From positions 139,429,213 through 139,493,212 of the forward strand of contig NC_133174.1 in NCBI RefSeq assembly GCF_040802235.1: a stretch of 64,000 bases of DNA, written 5' to 3'. Made by a program: the position numbers and the translations under genes. Below, piece after piece: positions 52,060-63,535 of the stretch. The DNA comes from Manis javanica (lineage: Eukaryota > Chordata > Mammalia > Pholidota > Manidae). Every line of letters begins with the position of its first letter. Position 1 is the first letter of the stretch. The notes under the pieces are model-generated. The model was given only the letters and a program-made list of their open reading frames with translations. It ran no database searches and had not been told where the DNA came from.

Positions 52060-53147
52060 CTTCACTGTTGCAAAACAGGCAGTCAAGGCCATGAAAGCCT
52101 TGAGTGAGATGGACCCATCAAGGCCCTGTGAGCTGGATGTGTATGTGTCTGAAGACAGCTATGGCTTGGGCCTTTGACAGCAGCTTGCAGGCCATTTGCT
52201 ATTGACCTCCCCAGGGAATGAAGCAGTTGCATTGGCCCAGGTGCACTGGCTAGCAGGACAGCCCACCTTGGGGCAGAAGACAATGTGGGCTGTAGCCCAT
52301 CAGTGGGGCCTGCCTTTGATCTTTGAAGAAGTCAGAAGAGCCCTGACAGGAGAGCATTGGGTGACTGGGTCCCACAGCAACCTGGAGACTACAATGCCTT
52401 GGACATTTCAACACATGGACCAGTGATGGCTGACCTTTCTGGCACCTTGGGGACAAGGCCTGGAAGCTGGCCTCCTGTGTGTTCCTGGAATAATGGCAGA
52501 GTGGCCCCCAAAGATCACAATAGTGTACCCCAAATGGCTGGAGGTAAGAGCATTTTACTGGGGAGCTTTGTTTTAGCATTATGTCCCATGCATGGACCTC
52601 CAGTAGTACTATACATAGACTCCTCTGTAATCCCCACAGGGAGAGGGGCAAAGATCTGGTATACTAGACAGGGATGGGACCCTATTCCTGTCACTGCCCT
52701 ATCACAGGACTACTCTCCTGCATACACCCTACCTGAGGGAAAGGATTTGCCTATGCTGGTGTCACTAGAACATGTATTGTACAGCCCTTAAGGTTAGTTT
52801 CTTCTACAGTCTTTGTGGCTTGGAACCCCCACCCAGCCACAGCTGCTGCTTGCTGAGTATGCCTGGAGTCCCCTGCCAGTTCAGCTGCAGGCCTGCTGTG
52901 GAGTGTGTGAGCTATGGACTTAATGTGTGTAGGACTTTGAACCCAGCTGGAACTCAGGCTTGAGGATTGTCACGCTTTTGCTGTTATTTGTATCATAGCT
53001 TGTGTGATTATTTGTGTATTATTAGTGACTTCTGTTACTGCTGTGGAATCTGATGGCAGTGCTCCGGCTTTCTTGTACAGGGATCATTATGGACCATTGT
53101 GGGCATGTGCATGGTGAGGTGAGAATCCTGGGGAGTGGGGTGTGGGG
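52060..53147 (+). pseudogene. ERV-B pol 3' remnant
   Basis: 52075-52200 reads like the RT thumb/connection entry into RNase H (AVKAMKALSEMDPSRPCELD then VYVSEDSYGLG). 52590-52790 may be integrase C-terminal or env-derived; not certain. The last bases before the 3' LTR (53122-53147) are purine-rich, as expected of a polypurine tract. Confidence 0.5.
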
Positions 53148-53691
53148 AAAATGGGGGTTTCTGACCAGGATCCCCACCACCACCTCAGCCTTAAAAAAAT
53201 CGTTGTGTATATATATATATATATATATATATAAGAGCCTGTTTGCACATTTATGGGATGTTTACATGGGACAGATTGGCTGCTCAGTCACAGGAGTACC
53301 TACCTGTCCAGGGGAGGGGTAGCGAGGAAACGCCCACTCTCTCCTCCCCTCAGTTCCTGGTACATAACTGGTCAGGCATGTGCCCGTCACCAAAGACCCA
53401 CCTACAGAGCTCCTGCCAGTGCTAGGGAAAGGGAAGGGAGATGCTGCCAGGATAGCAGGGAGAGAGCCGCGGAACCCCAGTGCTCCTGGAGAATTACGCC
53501 AGCGCGTGGGAGCAGAGAGCTTGGTGTGGAGCCGGGACAGCGGACGCAAGGAGAGACTGAGACCTGCAGCTGTGAGAATGAATGTGGTAACCCTCTTGAA
53601 TCCCTAGCTTCTTGCTTTTGCCTTTATTTAGTCTCTCTGAATTCATAGAGATTGTGCCCCGGGTGGGGAACCCCCTCCTTCCAGAGCTACA
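53148..53691 (+). mobile_element. ERV-B 3' LTR
   Basis: About 544 bp, ending CCAGAGCTACA next to the AAAAGG duplication. It is longer than the 5' LTR, partly because of a (TA)n run at about 53203-53234 that replaces unique text. Confidence 0.87.
53203..53234. repeat. (TA)n microsatellite in ERV-B 3' LTR
   Basis: About 30 bp of TA dinucleotides inside the LTR, absent from the partner LTR. Confidence 0.95.
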
Positions 53692-54157
53692 AAAAGGAAT
53701 TGTTTACTAATTTAGTGGCAAATGAGAGAGTCGCAGGTTTGTGCTTTAAAGAACCAGTGTCCTCCTGAAGCACAACAAGTTGGGGCTTTCAATGGGAAAA
53801 ATGTGTGAGAAATGTGGGAAATGTGGGAAAAATGGGAAAAATGTGAGGCTGTGGTGTTCAGAGCCACACCAAGTAGCAGTTTACAAGGATCTAAGCAGAC
53901 ATTTTTGCACTGATTCGGTGGCTTTTTGTTTATCTTGCTGGCTCCTCCTCAGCACCCTGGGACAGGGCAGCTTGGGCTCTGCCAAAGCAGCTTTCTGCGT
54001 CCTCTCTGACCCTGAGGCTCAGAAAATAGGGAGAGCAAAGAGAAACTGCCTCCTCTGAGTGGTTACAAAGTTGTTGGAGCTCCTTGAGTTCATTTTCAAG
54101 TTAATTTTAGTGTTGAATTTTAAAACCAGAAATTTAATTCAGTTTTTTTCTGTTGCA
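53692..54157 (-). mobile_element. ERV-A 5' LTR, segment right of the ERV-B insertion
   Basis: Resumes the ERV-A LTR at AAAAGGAATTGTTTACTAAT and ends CTGTTGCA, followed by the TTCT duplication. A local GGGAAA/TGTGGGAAA tandem (about 53803-53845) is an expansion not seen in the other LTR. Confidence 0.86.
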
Positions 54158-54161
54158 TTCT

Positions 54162-54480
54162 GTTGCATGCCGAATAAAGCAAAATAAATGTGTCACGAAG
54201 ACATGACAACTCCTGATACTGAAACAATAATTACTGACTTGAAGCCTTGGTACTCCAAACATAGTCAGGAGATCTGCAGCATTTGAGTCACTGAAGTGAG
54301 ATCCCACTGGGTCATGCCCGTCAGCCTGCCGTTTCCAGGCACTGGAATTAGGAACCTACTTCACACTGAATACTGACCAGAGCCGTTGCAGTCAGGACAA
54401 ACGGCTCTGGGCCTAACTCCTAGAGGGAAAGCGGCTTTGACCTTTCCTCTCCTGGCCTCTGCCAGCTTCCACTGACCAGA
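54162..54480. other. Unassigned spacer between ERV-A and the PNMA5 5' region
   Basis: No gene or named repeat seen. An AATAAA occurs at about 54172 in AT-rich text right after the provirus. Confidence 0.4.
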
Positions 54481-54950
54481 TGGATTCCTGCTCTAGAATA
54501 TGGGGGTGTTGGTGGTAGGGTGTGTGTGAAAGGATGAGGGGGCTTAGGGTGAGGGTTGGGAGCACAAGCAAACGAGGGCAGATGGACTGTGGTGGGGACA
54601 GGGTTTTGGAAGGTGTGGGGCATAGCTTGAACTAGGGCAACTTTGGGGCTTTGGTAGGGGTAGGGCTTGGTTTGGAATGGGCTTTAGTGGGGGATGGGAC
54701 TTGGGACGAGTTGCCCATGGGTGTGGGTGGCAGGGTAGGACTTGGTTGGGCGCAGGCATTGGGGTTCTGTGGTGGTGGGGTTGGTATCAGGGGTGGGACT
54801 TCAGGTGGGGACAGGGCTTGGTCGGGGTGGGACTCGGAGGACATTTTGGGCTTCAGTAGAGGCAGGACTTGGGGAGAGGGGTGGGGCGTTGGGAGCAGTG
54901 GGGCTTTGGCGCAGGGGACGGGGTTTGAGAATGGGAGTGGAATTCAGGAT
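54481..54950 (+). repeat. Degenerate G-rich tandem tract upstream of PNMA5
   Basis: About 470 bp in which units of the type GGGGTGGGACTTGGG or GGGGACAGGGCTTGG recur imperfectly on the plus strand. G runs of three or four are frequent. It lies just upstream of the candidate first PNMA5 exon, so it may be part of the promoter. The open frames that cross it are compositional. Confidence 0.7.
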
Positions 54951-54959
54951 GGAGCAATA

Positions 54960-55206
54960 ATCTTACCAAATGATCCATTTTGCTCCAGCAGCGGACCGCA
55001 GTCGAACAGTTTCACATATCGCTGCACCAGCATACTCGTGGACAGCTCTGCGGACTAGGGATTGGCACAGGCTGAGGATGGGTACATGGTGCAGAACCAT
55101 AGCAAGATACTTCTGACTTGCTTTGGACAGATCCAGTGGAGCAGTGCCCACCGCCTTGGTCCAGGAACTGCCTGACTGTGGACAGAGCTAAAGGACAGAC
55201 CAAGTG
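54960..55206 (+). other. PNMA5: Candidate 5' noncoding exon of PNMA5
   Basis: Ends at a strong donor (GTG then GTAAGT at 55207). The coding exon begins after TTTGCCTTACAG at 56131. PNMA family genes usually have spliced noncoding 5' exons and an intronless coding exon, so this pairing is plausible. The left edge is a guess; it is placed after the G-rich tract. Confidence 0.4.
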
Positions 55207-56131
55207 GTAAGTGCCAGTGGAATCTCAGCATCCACACTGCCAGCAGGGCCTGTTTTGGGAGAGGCCTCTGCAACCCTGGCAAAGAGTGGGAGAGGAGGGC
55301 TGCCTACCAGAGTTTACAGGCTCTGCGGAATAGGGTCACACCTAGGGAGAGAGTTGTCAGTCTCGTGCAGTGTGGCACTGGAGTCCTTTCTGGACTCCCT
55401 TTCTGGGTCCCTTCTCTGCCCTCAGTTCCAGCTTCTACACAGTTTGAAACTGCAAGCTCTCGTTTTTTCAGCACTCCATCCTTGCCGTCCACCCCCCCAA
55501 CCCTCCCCTCCCCATCCCCTTTGTTGCTAGGACACGTCCTTGGTTAGAGGCTAGTAACATCACCTCTTGCCTCAAGGGCCTTAATCTTACCACACAACAC
55601 CCTTCTGTGATAGACACCCATGATCCACGCTTTTCTTGGTATCCTTGGCAACACTGCAGCTTGTCCTGTGCTCTCCACACCCACCAGTTGCGCTGTGTTG
55701 TGCAGGGCTCCGGCCATCTTCCTCATCTGTCGGGCATTTTCCAAGAAATCAGGGATCTCTGCATCTCCTTCCTCTGCCCTTTGCCTTGGTGAAGAGCCTG
55801 CCAAGGACCCTGAGCTGCAGAGTGGGACATTCTTCTGTCCTGTGCCACTTAGAGGACTTTGTTGGTACCCCTAGGTGTGAGGCCCTGCCTCCTGGCACTG
55901 ACCTGCAGCACACACAGCAGAGCCCTCAGATTTTGAGGAGAAACCCATGGTCGAAGGAGGTCATCAGGGAGGGAATGAGGCAGGGGGGGCTTGGCCTGCG
56001 GAGAACCCTTCACCAAATGATGGGGGAAGCCATTGGGAGCAGGGGCTGGATCCCTGGGAGTGGAGGTGGGAGCAGAGAAGGGGCTCTGGGGGGTGGGCAT
56101 TAATCATGCTCTCACTCTATTTGCCTTACAG
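55207..56131 (+). other. Candidate 5'UTR intron of PNMA5
   Basis: Bounded by GTAAGT at 55207 and a pyrimidine tract plus CAG at 56131. No coding content recognised inside; GC-rich with C-rich runs near 55480-55520. Confidence 0.4.
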
Positions 56132-57565
<1,434 letters not shown>

Positions 57566-58374
57566 GAAGCGAAGGCTCAGGAGACCCAGGGACCCCCTCC
57601 CCTAGCAAACAGCAGAAAAACGTTAACAAGTGGAAGGGGCCGTCCACACAGACAGCAGGGGATTGGAGTGGGGCCCAGGGGCTGGACAGCCAGGTCCGGG
57701 CTGAGCCCCTGTGCTCTCCACCAGCTGGCAGGGACTCTACCTGCCAAGCCAAACTCCAATCAGGGAGGTGCTGGCAACACAAGCAGGGGTCTACGACACC
57801 CAGCACATGTGGTTCCCAAACCTGGGATGGGGATCCCAACATGGCAGAACCTGAAGAAGTTACAACTGGGAACTCCAGCACCAGCCCTGTCACCTGGTCA
57901 CCCCAAAACACGCACCCTGTGTGCTCTGAGCTAAGATTGCCAACCAGCCACCATGCCACCTGGGACCCGGAGAAGCATTCCCGAGACCACCTCTTCCAGA
58001 AGGAGCCAGAGCCAGTGAGAAAGAGCTGCAACGCAGAGAAGTAATGCCCCCAGAGAGGGTCGTGTATGGTCCCGCCTATCTGCAGGATCATGTACACCTG
58101 CTCTAGGGGAGCCCAGGAATGCAGCACCCTTGAGCCCCTGCACAAGTGAGAACAGAACACCCAATGGCCCTGGAAGCCCAGTGGCAGCCTGCAGGCAGTC
58201 TCCCTACCCCTGCAGCCTGGAAGGGCTATTGAAACAAGGAGAACAAAGACTGTGTAATCCCCAGGCCAGAGCCTGAGCTCAGCCTGGCAGGTGAGGGTAC
58301 CGAGTACCCCCCAGCAGGACTTGCTGTGAGTAGGTGTGCAGCGAAACTTTTGTTCCAGATCAGGACAAGAAATA

Positions 58375-58495
58375 GCAGGAAAAGGAGAAGGAGGAGGAGG
58401 AGGAGGAGGGGGGGGGAGGGGGAGGGGGAGGGGGGGGGAGGGGAGGGGAGGGGGAGGGGAGGGGAGGGGGAGGGGAGGGGGAGGGGGGAGGAGGA
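58375..58495 (+). repeat. Purine-only (GGGGAG)n-type tract in PNMA5 3'UTR
   Basis: About 120 nt of only G and A: (GGA)n then irregular GGGGAG/GGGGGAG units. A homopurine mirror-like tract able to form G-quadruplexes or triplex DNA, and a likely site of length polymorphism and sequencing error. Confidence 0.95.
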
Positions 58496-59230
58496 TTTGT
58501 TGGGGTGGGACTTTGTTCTGCCTCTCTTTGTGTAGTGACACTGGAGACCTGCAGAGACTACTCAACGAGACCTGGGACTGGCCTGGTGAATCACAGGCCA
58601 GCAGCCGCCGATGCCAAGGCCAGCCCGAGACCGCCCCAGCCTAGGTGAGGGGCACCTGAACACGTCTGCCACCCCCACTGGCCTGGGACATGTGAGGGGC
58701 CATCTGAAGGGTGCCAGCCTCTTGAGCATCCTGAGAGGAGGACCCCCATTCACCATCCCCTTGAGAAGGCCACTCCTGTTCTGGAAAGCGCACACCAGAC
58801 CCTGGGAAGGAAGATGCGGACCAGACACGGAGGGGACAGTGGGAGGCTCCACGGGGACTGTGCTGTCCTGTGCCACCCTTCTGTTATTGTGACTCAGTAC
58901 CCTCAGCTTAGCCGAGTGCCCCTGCTTTGTTTTCCAGCATCCTGTGACTGTCCTGGGTAGGTCATAGCACACCATCCAGAAGGGTGGGGGTTCCCTGGAA
59001 TGGGTGGACATGGCCAGCATCCAGTGTCCTGGCAACGGGCCCATCGTGGGGCCTTCAGGAAGGGAGACTATGGTGGGAAGGCCACAGTGTGGGGGTGGCT
59101 GAGGTACCTCCTGAGAGACCCCAGTGGTGGGGGAGAGGGCCGGAGACTATGAGCTGTAGTGGCTGTAAAGGTTCCTCTTCCTGCTGTCATTTTCTGTTCA
59201 GTCTGCTGGTTTCTGTAAATCTTTCTTTTC

Positions 59231-59236
59231 AATAAA
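59231..59236 (+). terminator. AATAAA polyA signal, PNMA5
   Basis: AATAAA in CTTTTCAATAAATTTCAC, the first strong signal downstream of the PNMA5 coding exon on its strand, followed by a TG-rich region. Confidence 0.55.
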
Positions 59237-59250
59237 TTTCACTTAATGCT

Positions 59251-59685
59251 TCAACTGAGACTTGCCTCTGCTGTGGGCATTACCAGGAAGGGTTTGCTTG
59301 GTGGTGGGGACAGGAGAGCAACGATAGTCTGGTACCCCGATTCTGCACTGGGTCTTGTGGATAGGGTCTAAGAGAGGACTGTTAGTGTCTTAATCACAAA
59401 GTGTGGTTACCTCCCATGGAGTTGTGGCTTACAGTTCTTCGTAAGGCTGGATGGCTCCAGTCAAGAAAAATCTGGTGGATGTGGTCACTGGTGGGTGTCT
59501 CAAATGTCTATACAAATAGCCCTGTCATTAACTTGGGTAAGACATTGAAGGGAGAACATGGGACTGCATATGATAGAGTTCTCGGGTGAAGCTCTAGCAT
59601 AGATAGCTTTTTAATAGCTTATCAGTTTATTTACATGTCTATTCAATGTCTGTGAACAACTGTGCTAGAACTTTTGACATTCTCC
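59251..59685. other. Spacer between PNMA5 and copy B
   Basis: No gene or named repeat recognised. The last bases (TTTTGACATTCTCC) are unrelated to the flank left of copy A. Confidence 0.45.
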
Positions 59686-60782
59686 GTGAGAAGGCAAGGA
59701 GATTTTGGATTGGCAATTACAGGAGGTGGACACAGAGACTCCACTTCCCTTCCAGGGGTCCGGGCAGCGGGCGCAGAACGTGCGCCTGCGCATGTGCGTG
59801 CCCGACCCGCACGCGTCTTAGCGAGTGCACACGGTCCTGCAGGACACCACCCTACGTGCGCCTGCGCGTCTCAGCGAGCGCGCGCCCGCCGTATGTGCGC
59901 CTGCGCACACCGCCATTTCCGCGACGGGGTTGGATCGTGTGCTTATGGGTAATGCGACCGTCCACGAAGCGAAATGGCTGTCGGGGCGTGCGCGGCTTCG
60001 GCCCCGTGCGCCTGCGGCTGTGCGCGGCCTCTGCCGCCAGGTGGCGCGCGAGGACCACAGATGGGCCGGGCCGCGCCTCCGGCCTCCGGGCTCCCGCCGC
60101 CCTTCCCCCTGTGGCCTGTTGCGCCGAGGGCTCCCAGCGGCCTCGGGCTCCGAGCAGGCGCGTCTGGCCCGTGTGCACCCTCGCCACCCCCGGGTGGAGG
60201 CGGGAGGCGGGGAGGGAGCTGCTGCCCGCAAGGGCACGGAGGGGGCCCCTGAGGCTCGGGGTCGTCGGGCAGCGTGGCCTGCTGTTGGTCGTCTCTGGAC
60301 ACCCGTCACCGTCACCGTAGTTGGCCGGGCGCGGGGGCTGTGCGCACGCGGGGCGCGGGGGGGCTTGATTCCCAAGCGTTGGGTTAGGAGGGGTGATGGG
60401 GCTGGGCGGGTAGACAAACTACCAAACTGGTGGGACTCCCCTGCTCTTAGTCTTGCTTTATGGCACGTACAGTGCGAGGTGGTACAGTACAGTGGTGAAG
60501 AACACGGACTCCCGTGCTGGGGTCACATCTAAGCGCTGTCGCGTACTAGCCGGGTGGCCTTGCATGTCTTACTGATCTCTGTGCTTCAGTGTCCTGTAGA
60601 ATAGCAGTGGTAACAGTCCCTATCATTCAGGGTTAAATGCATTGTGTGTGTAAAGCATGTGGCACATTGCCTGGCACAGAGTACTGTATTAAATAGCAAA
60701 CTCTTCGTTTTATGAAAAGTTAACGCTAAATAAGGCAGCCCAAGAGCAATACATCCTTACACCAGAATTATTCAAGAACACT
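59686..60782. repeat. Duplicated CpG-island-like unit, copy B (downstream of PNMA5)
   Basis: 1097 bp, direct-orientation partner of 25480-26577. I count about a dozen substitutions and one single-base indel (CCATTTCC against CCATTTCCC). Several differences are CG to TG or CA changes, found in both directions. The CTCF-like core is identical, and the three NRF1-like elements are all in the GTGCGCCTGCGC form. Left and right flanks differ completely from those of copy A. It ends about 1.5 kb after the PNMA5 polyA signal. The long open frames across it (for example 59825-60532) mirror those of copy A and are compositional. Confidence 0.92.
60034..60047 (+). promoter_or_regulatory. CTCF-like core motif in copy B
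   Basis: CCGCCAGGTGGCGC, same as in copy A and in the same orientation, about 34.2 kb away. Confidence 0.55.
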
Positions 60783-61690
60783 GGGGGGAGGAGGTGTTTG
60801 AGCTGCTTCCTGAAGAATGATAGGGTTGCAAATATGGGGATGAAGAGAAGGGCCTTTCAGGCAAAAGGAGAACTACGAGCACAATCACAAGGCCCAGCAC
60901 ATAATAGGTGTTCAGTAAATGTTCAGTAAAAACATTGCATGTAGGCACTTTAGGCATGCAGGCAACAAATCTCAGGGTTACTGAAAGAAATGCAAGGAGT
61001 CCACTGTAGTTAGAGTAAAGGGGAGATAATATCAGAACGGAAAGTGGCACTAGGCTGTGGAAGCCCTTGAATGGCAGAGTGAAGAATTGAGACTATTTTT
61101 CATAGGGTATAGATAGCCACTGAGGATTCTGAGCAAGGAGATGGCAGCTAAAATTATTTCAGGTGATTGGCAATGAGATCTGAACAATGGCTATGGCACC
61201 AAGAATTGAGATTTCCTAGGGAAGCAGAATTCACAGGAGGTGTCCACCAACCACACGTAGAGAGCAAGACATGGAGAACACCCGGAGAGCATGTGACCTC
61301 GAGGCTTCCAGGCTGAGCCGGCTCTCACAAAAATAGAGATAAGCTCGTAGGGCGCCGGACTGGTGTGAGGAGGTGTGAGAGAAGGGAAATGAAGGAGTTT
61401 CGGCATGGATACAGCGAGTCTGAGGGCTCAATGTGGATACTTGGGGTGCTTTCTCTGCCCAGCAGGTGGATGGAGCACTTTAGGTATCGGGGCTGCCAGA
61501 GAGACTTGGGAATGAGCGCTGTAGAGATTGTCATTGATGCCAGGTGGGACTATCCAAAAAACGAGAGTGTAAGGAGAGAGAAGAGCGCCAAGGGCAGGAT
61601 GCGGGGGGAGAAAGATCTGTGTGTGAGGGATGGGAGGAGGTGCCAGCAGTGCATCCGGGGAAAGCACCGTCAGCTTCTTAGAACTGTGTC
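60783..61690 (+). repeat. Ancient interspersed repeat (family uncertain)
   Basis: Reads like a widespread old mammalian repeat: GGAGGAGGTGTTTGAGCTGC, GGGCCTTTCAGGCAAAAGG, GGAAGCCCTTGAATGGCAG, AGCAAGGAGATGGCAG, GAGCGCCAAGGGCAGGATG. Diverged and interrupted. I think it is L2/CR1-related but cannot confirm. Confidence 0.5.
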
Positions 61691-62095
61691 TAAAGAAGCC
61701 AGAGAACCCGAATCTGTGAGCAGCATGTAGGCACTCAAGTGCTGTAGACACATGAACATTATGACAACTCTTTCAGCTATGGCAAAGCCTTTAAAAACTT
61801 TGTTCCTGGACCTCACATGTATTTTAAGATTCTCACTATCAAAGTAACCACCAAGTACTTCCACTTTAAGGACAAAGAAAGTGTAGCTCTGAGTTTTCCT
61901 TGTCTGTTTGGCCAAGACAAGCAAAGAGAAGAGAGCTGTGGAGACAGTGACAGTGTCAGTGGTGGCCATGGAGTTGGTGAAGGCTGCAACGTTAGCAACA
62001 CAAGTGGTGACAAGAACTCAGTAATGTCCCAATGTGCACTTATTCATGCACACACACATTAATGCAGCCAGCCTGCGCTGACAGCCTGCTGTGTC
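61691..62095. other. Unassigned intergenic DNA
   Basis: No gene or named repeat recognised. An open frame at 61817-62062 has no family content. Confidence 0.4.
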
Positions 62096-62640
62096 TCCCT
62101 GTTCCCGCCATGGGGGCTGAGAAATGAGCAAGACAAGCAAAGCGCCTGCTGCTATGGAGCTGCCATTTGCATTGGGGGTGGGCAGCCTGAGACAGAGATA
62201 ATCAAGGAAGATTGTTGCTCACATGGTTGCACATGCTGCACACTATGCAAAACACAACGACAAGACTGGCATTGGCCGGGTGGTGAGAGAAGACTTCTTT
62301 GCGGAGGTGACATTTGACTTACGATATGAAGGACAAGAAGGCACAAGTTAGGCAAAGACTAGTGGATAAAGCCCCCTGGGTAGAGGGTACAGCAAATTAA
62401 GAATTGAAATAAGCTTAGCATGTTTGAGAAACAGGAGGCCAGTGGGGCTGGCATGCGGTGGGAACAGCAAGATGGGAAGTTGCAAAGGCCAGGTCGCAAA
62501 GGGCCTCATGGGCCGGGGAGTTTGTATAGAGTTCATGCCGAGTTATGGGGACCCATTTGAGAGGTTTTAGAGAGAATGATGTAAGCGTGATGTAATAAAA
62601 GGTTTTGTTTCTAACTGAGTTATCCTGAGGCTTTGCATTC
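62096..62640 (+). repeat. Ancient interspersed repeat, same type as 60783-61690
   Basis: Contains GCGGAGGTGACATTTGACTT, GCTTAGCATGTTTGAGAAAC, GGCCAGTGGGGCTGGCATG and GGGCCTCATGGGCCGGGGAG in the expected order of the family, plus strand. Confidence 0.55.
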
Positions 62641-62954
62641 AGAGAGCAACACCAGGCGGGGAAACAGCCAAGATCCTCAGGAACAGGAAGAACAGGAAGA
62701 ACTGGGGTGACAGACGGATCTCCCTGGGGCTCAGCATTCTTCTGGAAGCACTCAACTGCCGTCCCCAGAAGGACAAAAGGGTCACACGCATCGTCTGTCA
62801 GCGTAGGCTGCCCGCATTAATGGGCGCGTGCATGAATAACTGGACGTGGTTTCTATGAGGATTCTCAAAAGCAATCGCTGAGAAGTGTCTGTCCTTGCGT
62901 AAGTGGACAGCGTGTGATTGTCACGTTTATAGGAGGAGCGCAGCAGAGTGTACT

Positions 62955-63080
62955 TGTACGTGGCTATGGCCCCCACTAGGCTGTGTACTCCCTGAGGGTG
63001 GAGATCCTGTCTGATTCATTTCTAGTTTTTGGAGTAGAAGCTCAACAAATGTTTCTTAGTGAATAAATAAGTGAATATGG
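62955..63080 (+). repeat. L2-like 3' end
   Basis: CTGTGTACTCCCTGAGGGTG, GATCCTGTCTGATTCATTTC, GCTCAACAAATGTTTCTTAG and TGAATAAATAAGTGAAT, the usual 3' wording of L2. Confidence 0.65.
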
Positions 63081-63124
63081 GGCAAAATACAAATTTGGGA
63101 GCCTGGGGCAGAGGTGGTTTAGGT

Positions 63125-63535
63125 CACTGTCTGTGCTCCCGTTTCCATAGTATAATGGGAAGTAGCTTCCCAGCCAGTGACTACATTTCCCAGTCACCCG
63201 TTACATCTAGGTAGGGTCGTATACCTTATTTTTTTTGACAATGGAATGTGAACAAAAGTGATGTGTGTCACTTTCAGTCCAAAGTAATGAAGTTTTAGGT
63301 GTGTTATCCTCCACGTTTTCCATCCTCTTCCATTTTCCTTCCCCTCAGAAAGCCAGGGGCACCTGGGAGGCATGTATGATGATGGCATCATGAAATGGAA
63401 AGATCGTCAAATTTCTGAGTCCCACTGGGAGGACAGCTCCGCAGGACAGCCATCCCGTCAGGAGCATCTACATCGCACTTCCAGGGTCTAGAAGAAATGT
63501 CTATTATTTGAAGCTGCTGAGGTCTCTTCTAATAC
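63125..63535. repeat. Ancient interspersed repeat, unclassified
   Basis: Text such as CTACATTTCCCAGTCACCCG, GGAATGTGAACAAAAGTGATG and ATTTGAAGCTGCTGAGG is typical of an old mammalian repeat with a similar word order; the family is not assigned. 63536-64000 shows nothing recognised. Confidence 0.45.

Larger units (their letters stand above)
49574..53691 (+). mobile_element. ERV-B: defective provirus, plus strand, inserted in the ERV-A 5' LTR
   Basis: LTRs at 49574-50078 and 53148-53691 flank about 3.07 kb of internal sequence. The target duplication AAAAGG is present on both sides (49568-49573 and 53692-53697). Internal order is gag-like, protease, then a connection/RNase H-like piece; the RT palm with its YXDD motif and any env were not seen, so it is internally deleted. 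A purine-rich tract precedes the 3' LTR. Class not assigned; the 5-6 bp duplication differs from ERV-A. Frames are broken. Confidence 0.85.
44369..54157 (-). mobile_element. ERV-A: defective class I (gammaretrovirus-like) provirus, minus strand, 5' LTR split by ERV-B
   Basis: Flanked by a perfect 4-bp target duplication TTCT (44365-44368 and 54158-54161), the size expected of gammaretroviruses. On the minus strand the order is 5' LTR (53692-54157 plus 49505-49573, interrupted), gag, protease, RT, RNase H, integrase and 3' LTR (44369-44866). Env is absent: integrase remnants run almost directly into the 3' LTR. All reading frames are broken by stops and frameshifts. The two LTRs are clearly diverged, so this is an old insertion. 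A 107-bp inverted repeat disturbs the RT region. Confidence 0.88.
57566..59250 (+). other. PNMA5: Probable PNMA5 3'UTR
   Basis: Runs from the stop to AATAAA at 59231-59236, about 1.7 kb with no recognised coding content. It includes the G/A tract at 58375-58495. An antisense open frame (57471-58565) is a by-product of that tract and of C-rich text. Confidence 0.55.

Noticed and set aside
50079..53147. Considered whether ERV-B internal frames could be a domesticated gag-like gene related to PNMA5
   Set aside because: Frames are short and shifted, flanked by LTRs with target duplications, and lack PNMA-type motifs. It is an ordinary defective provirus.
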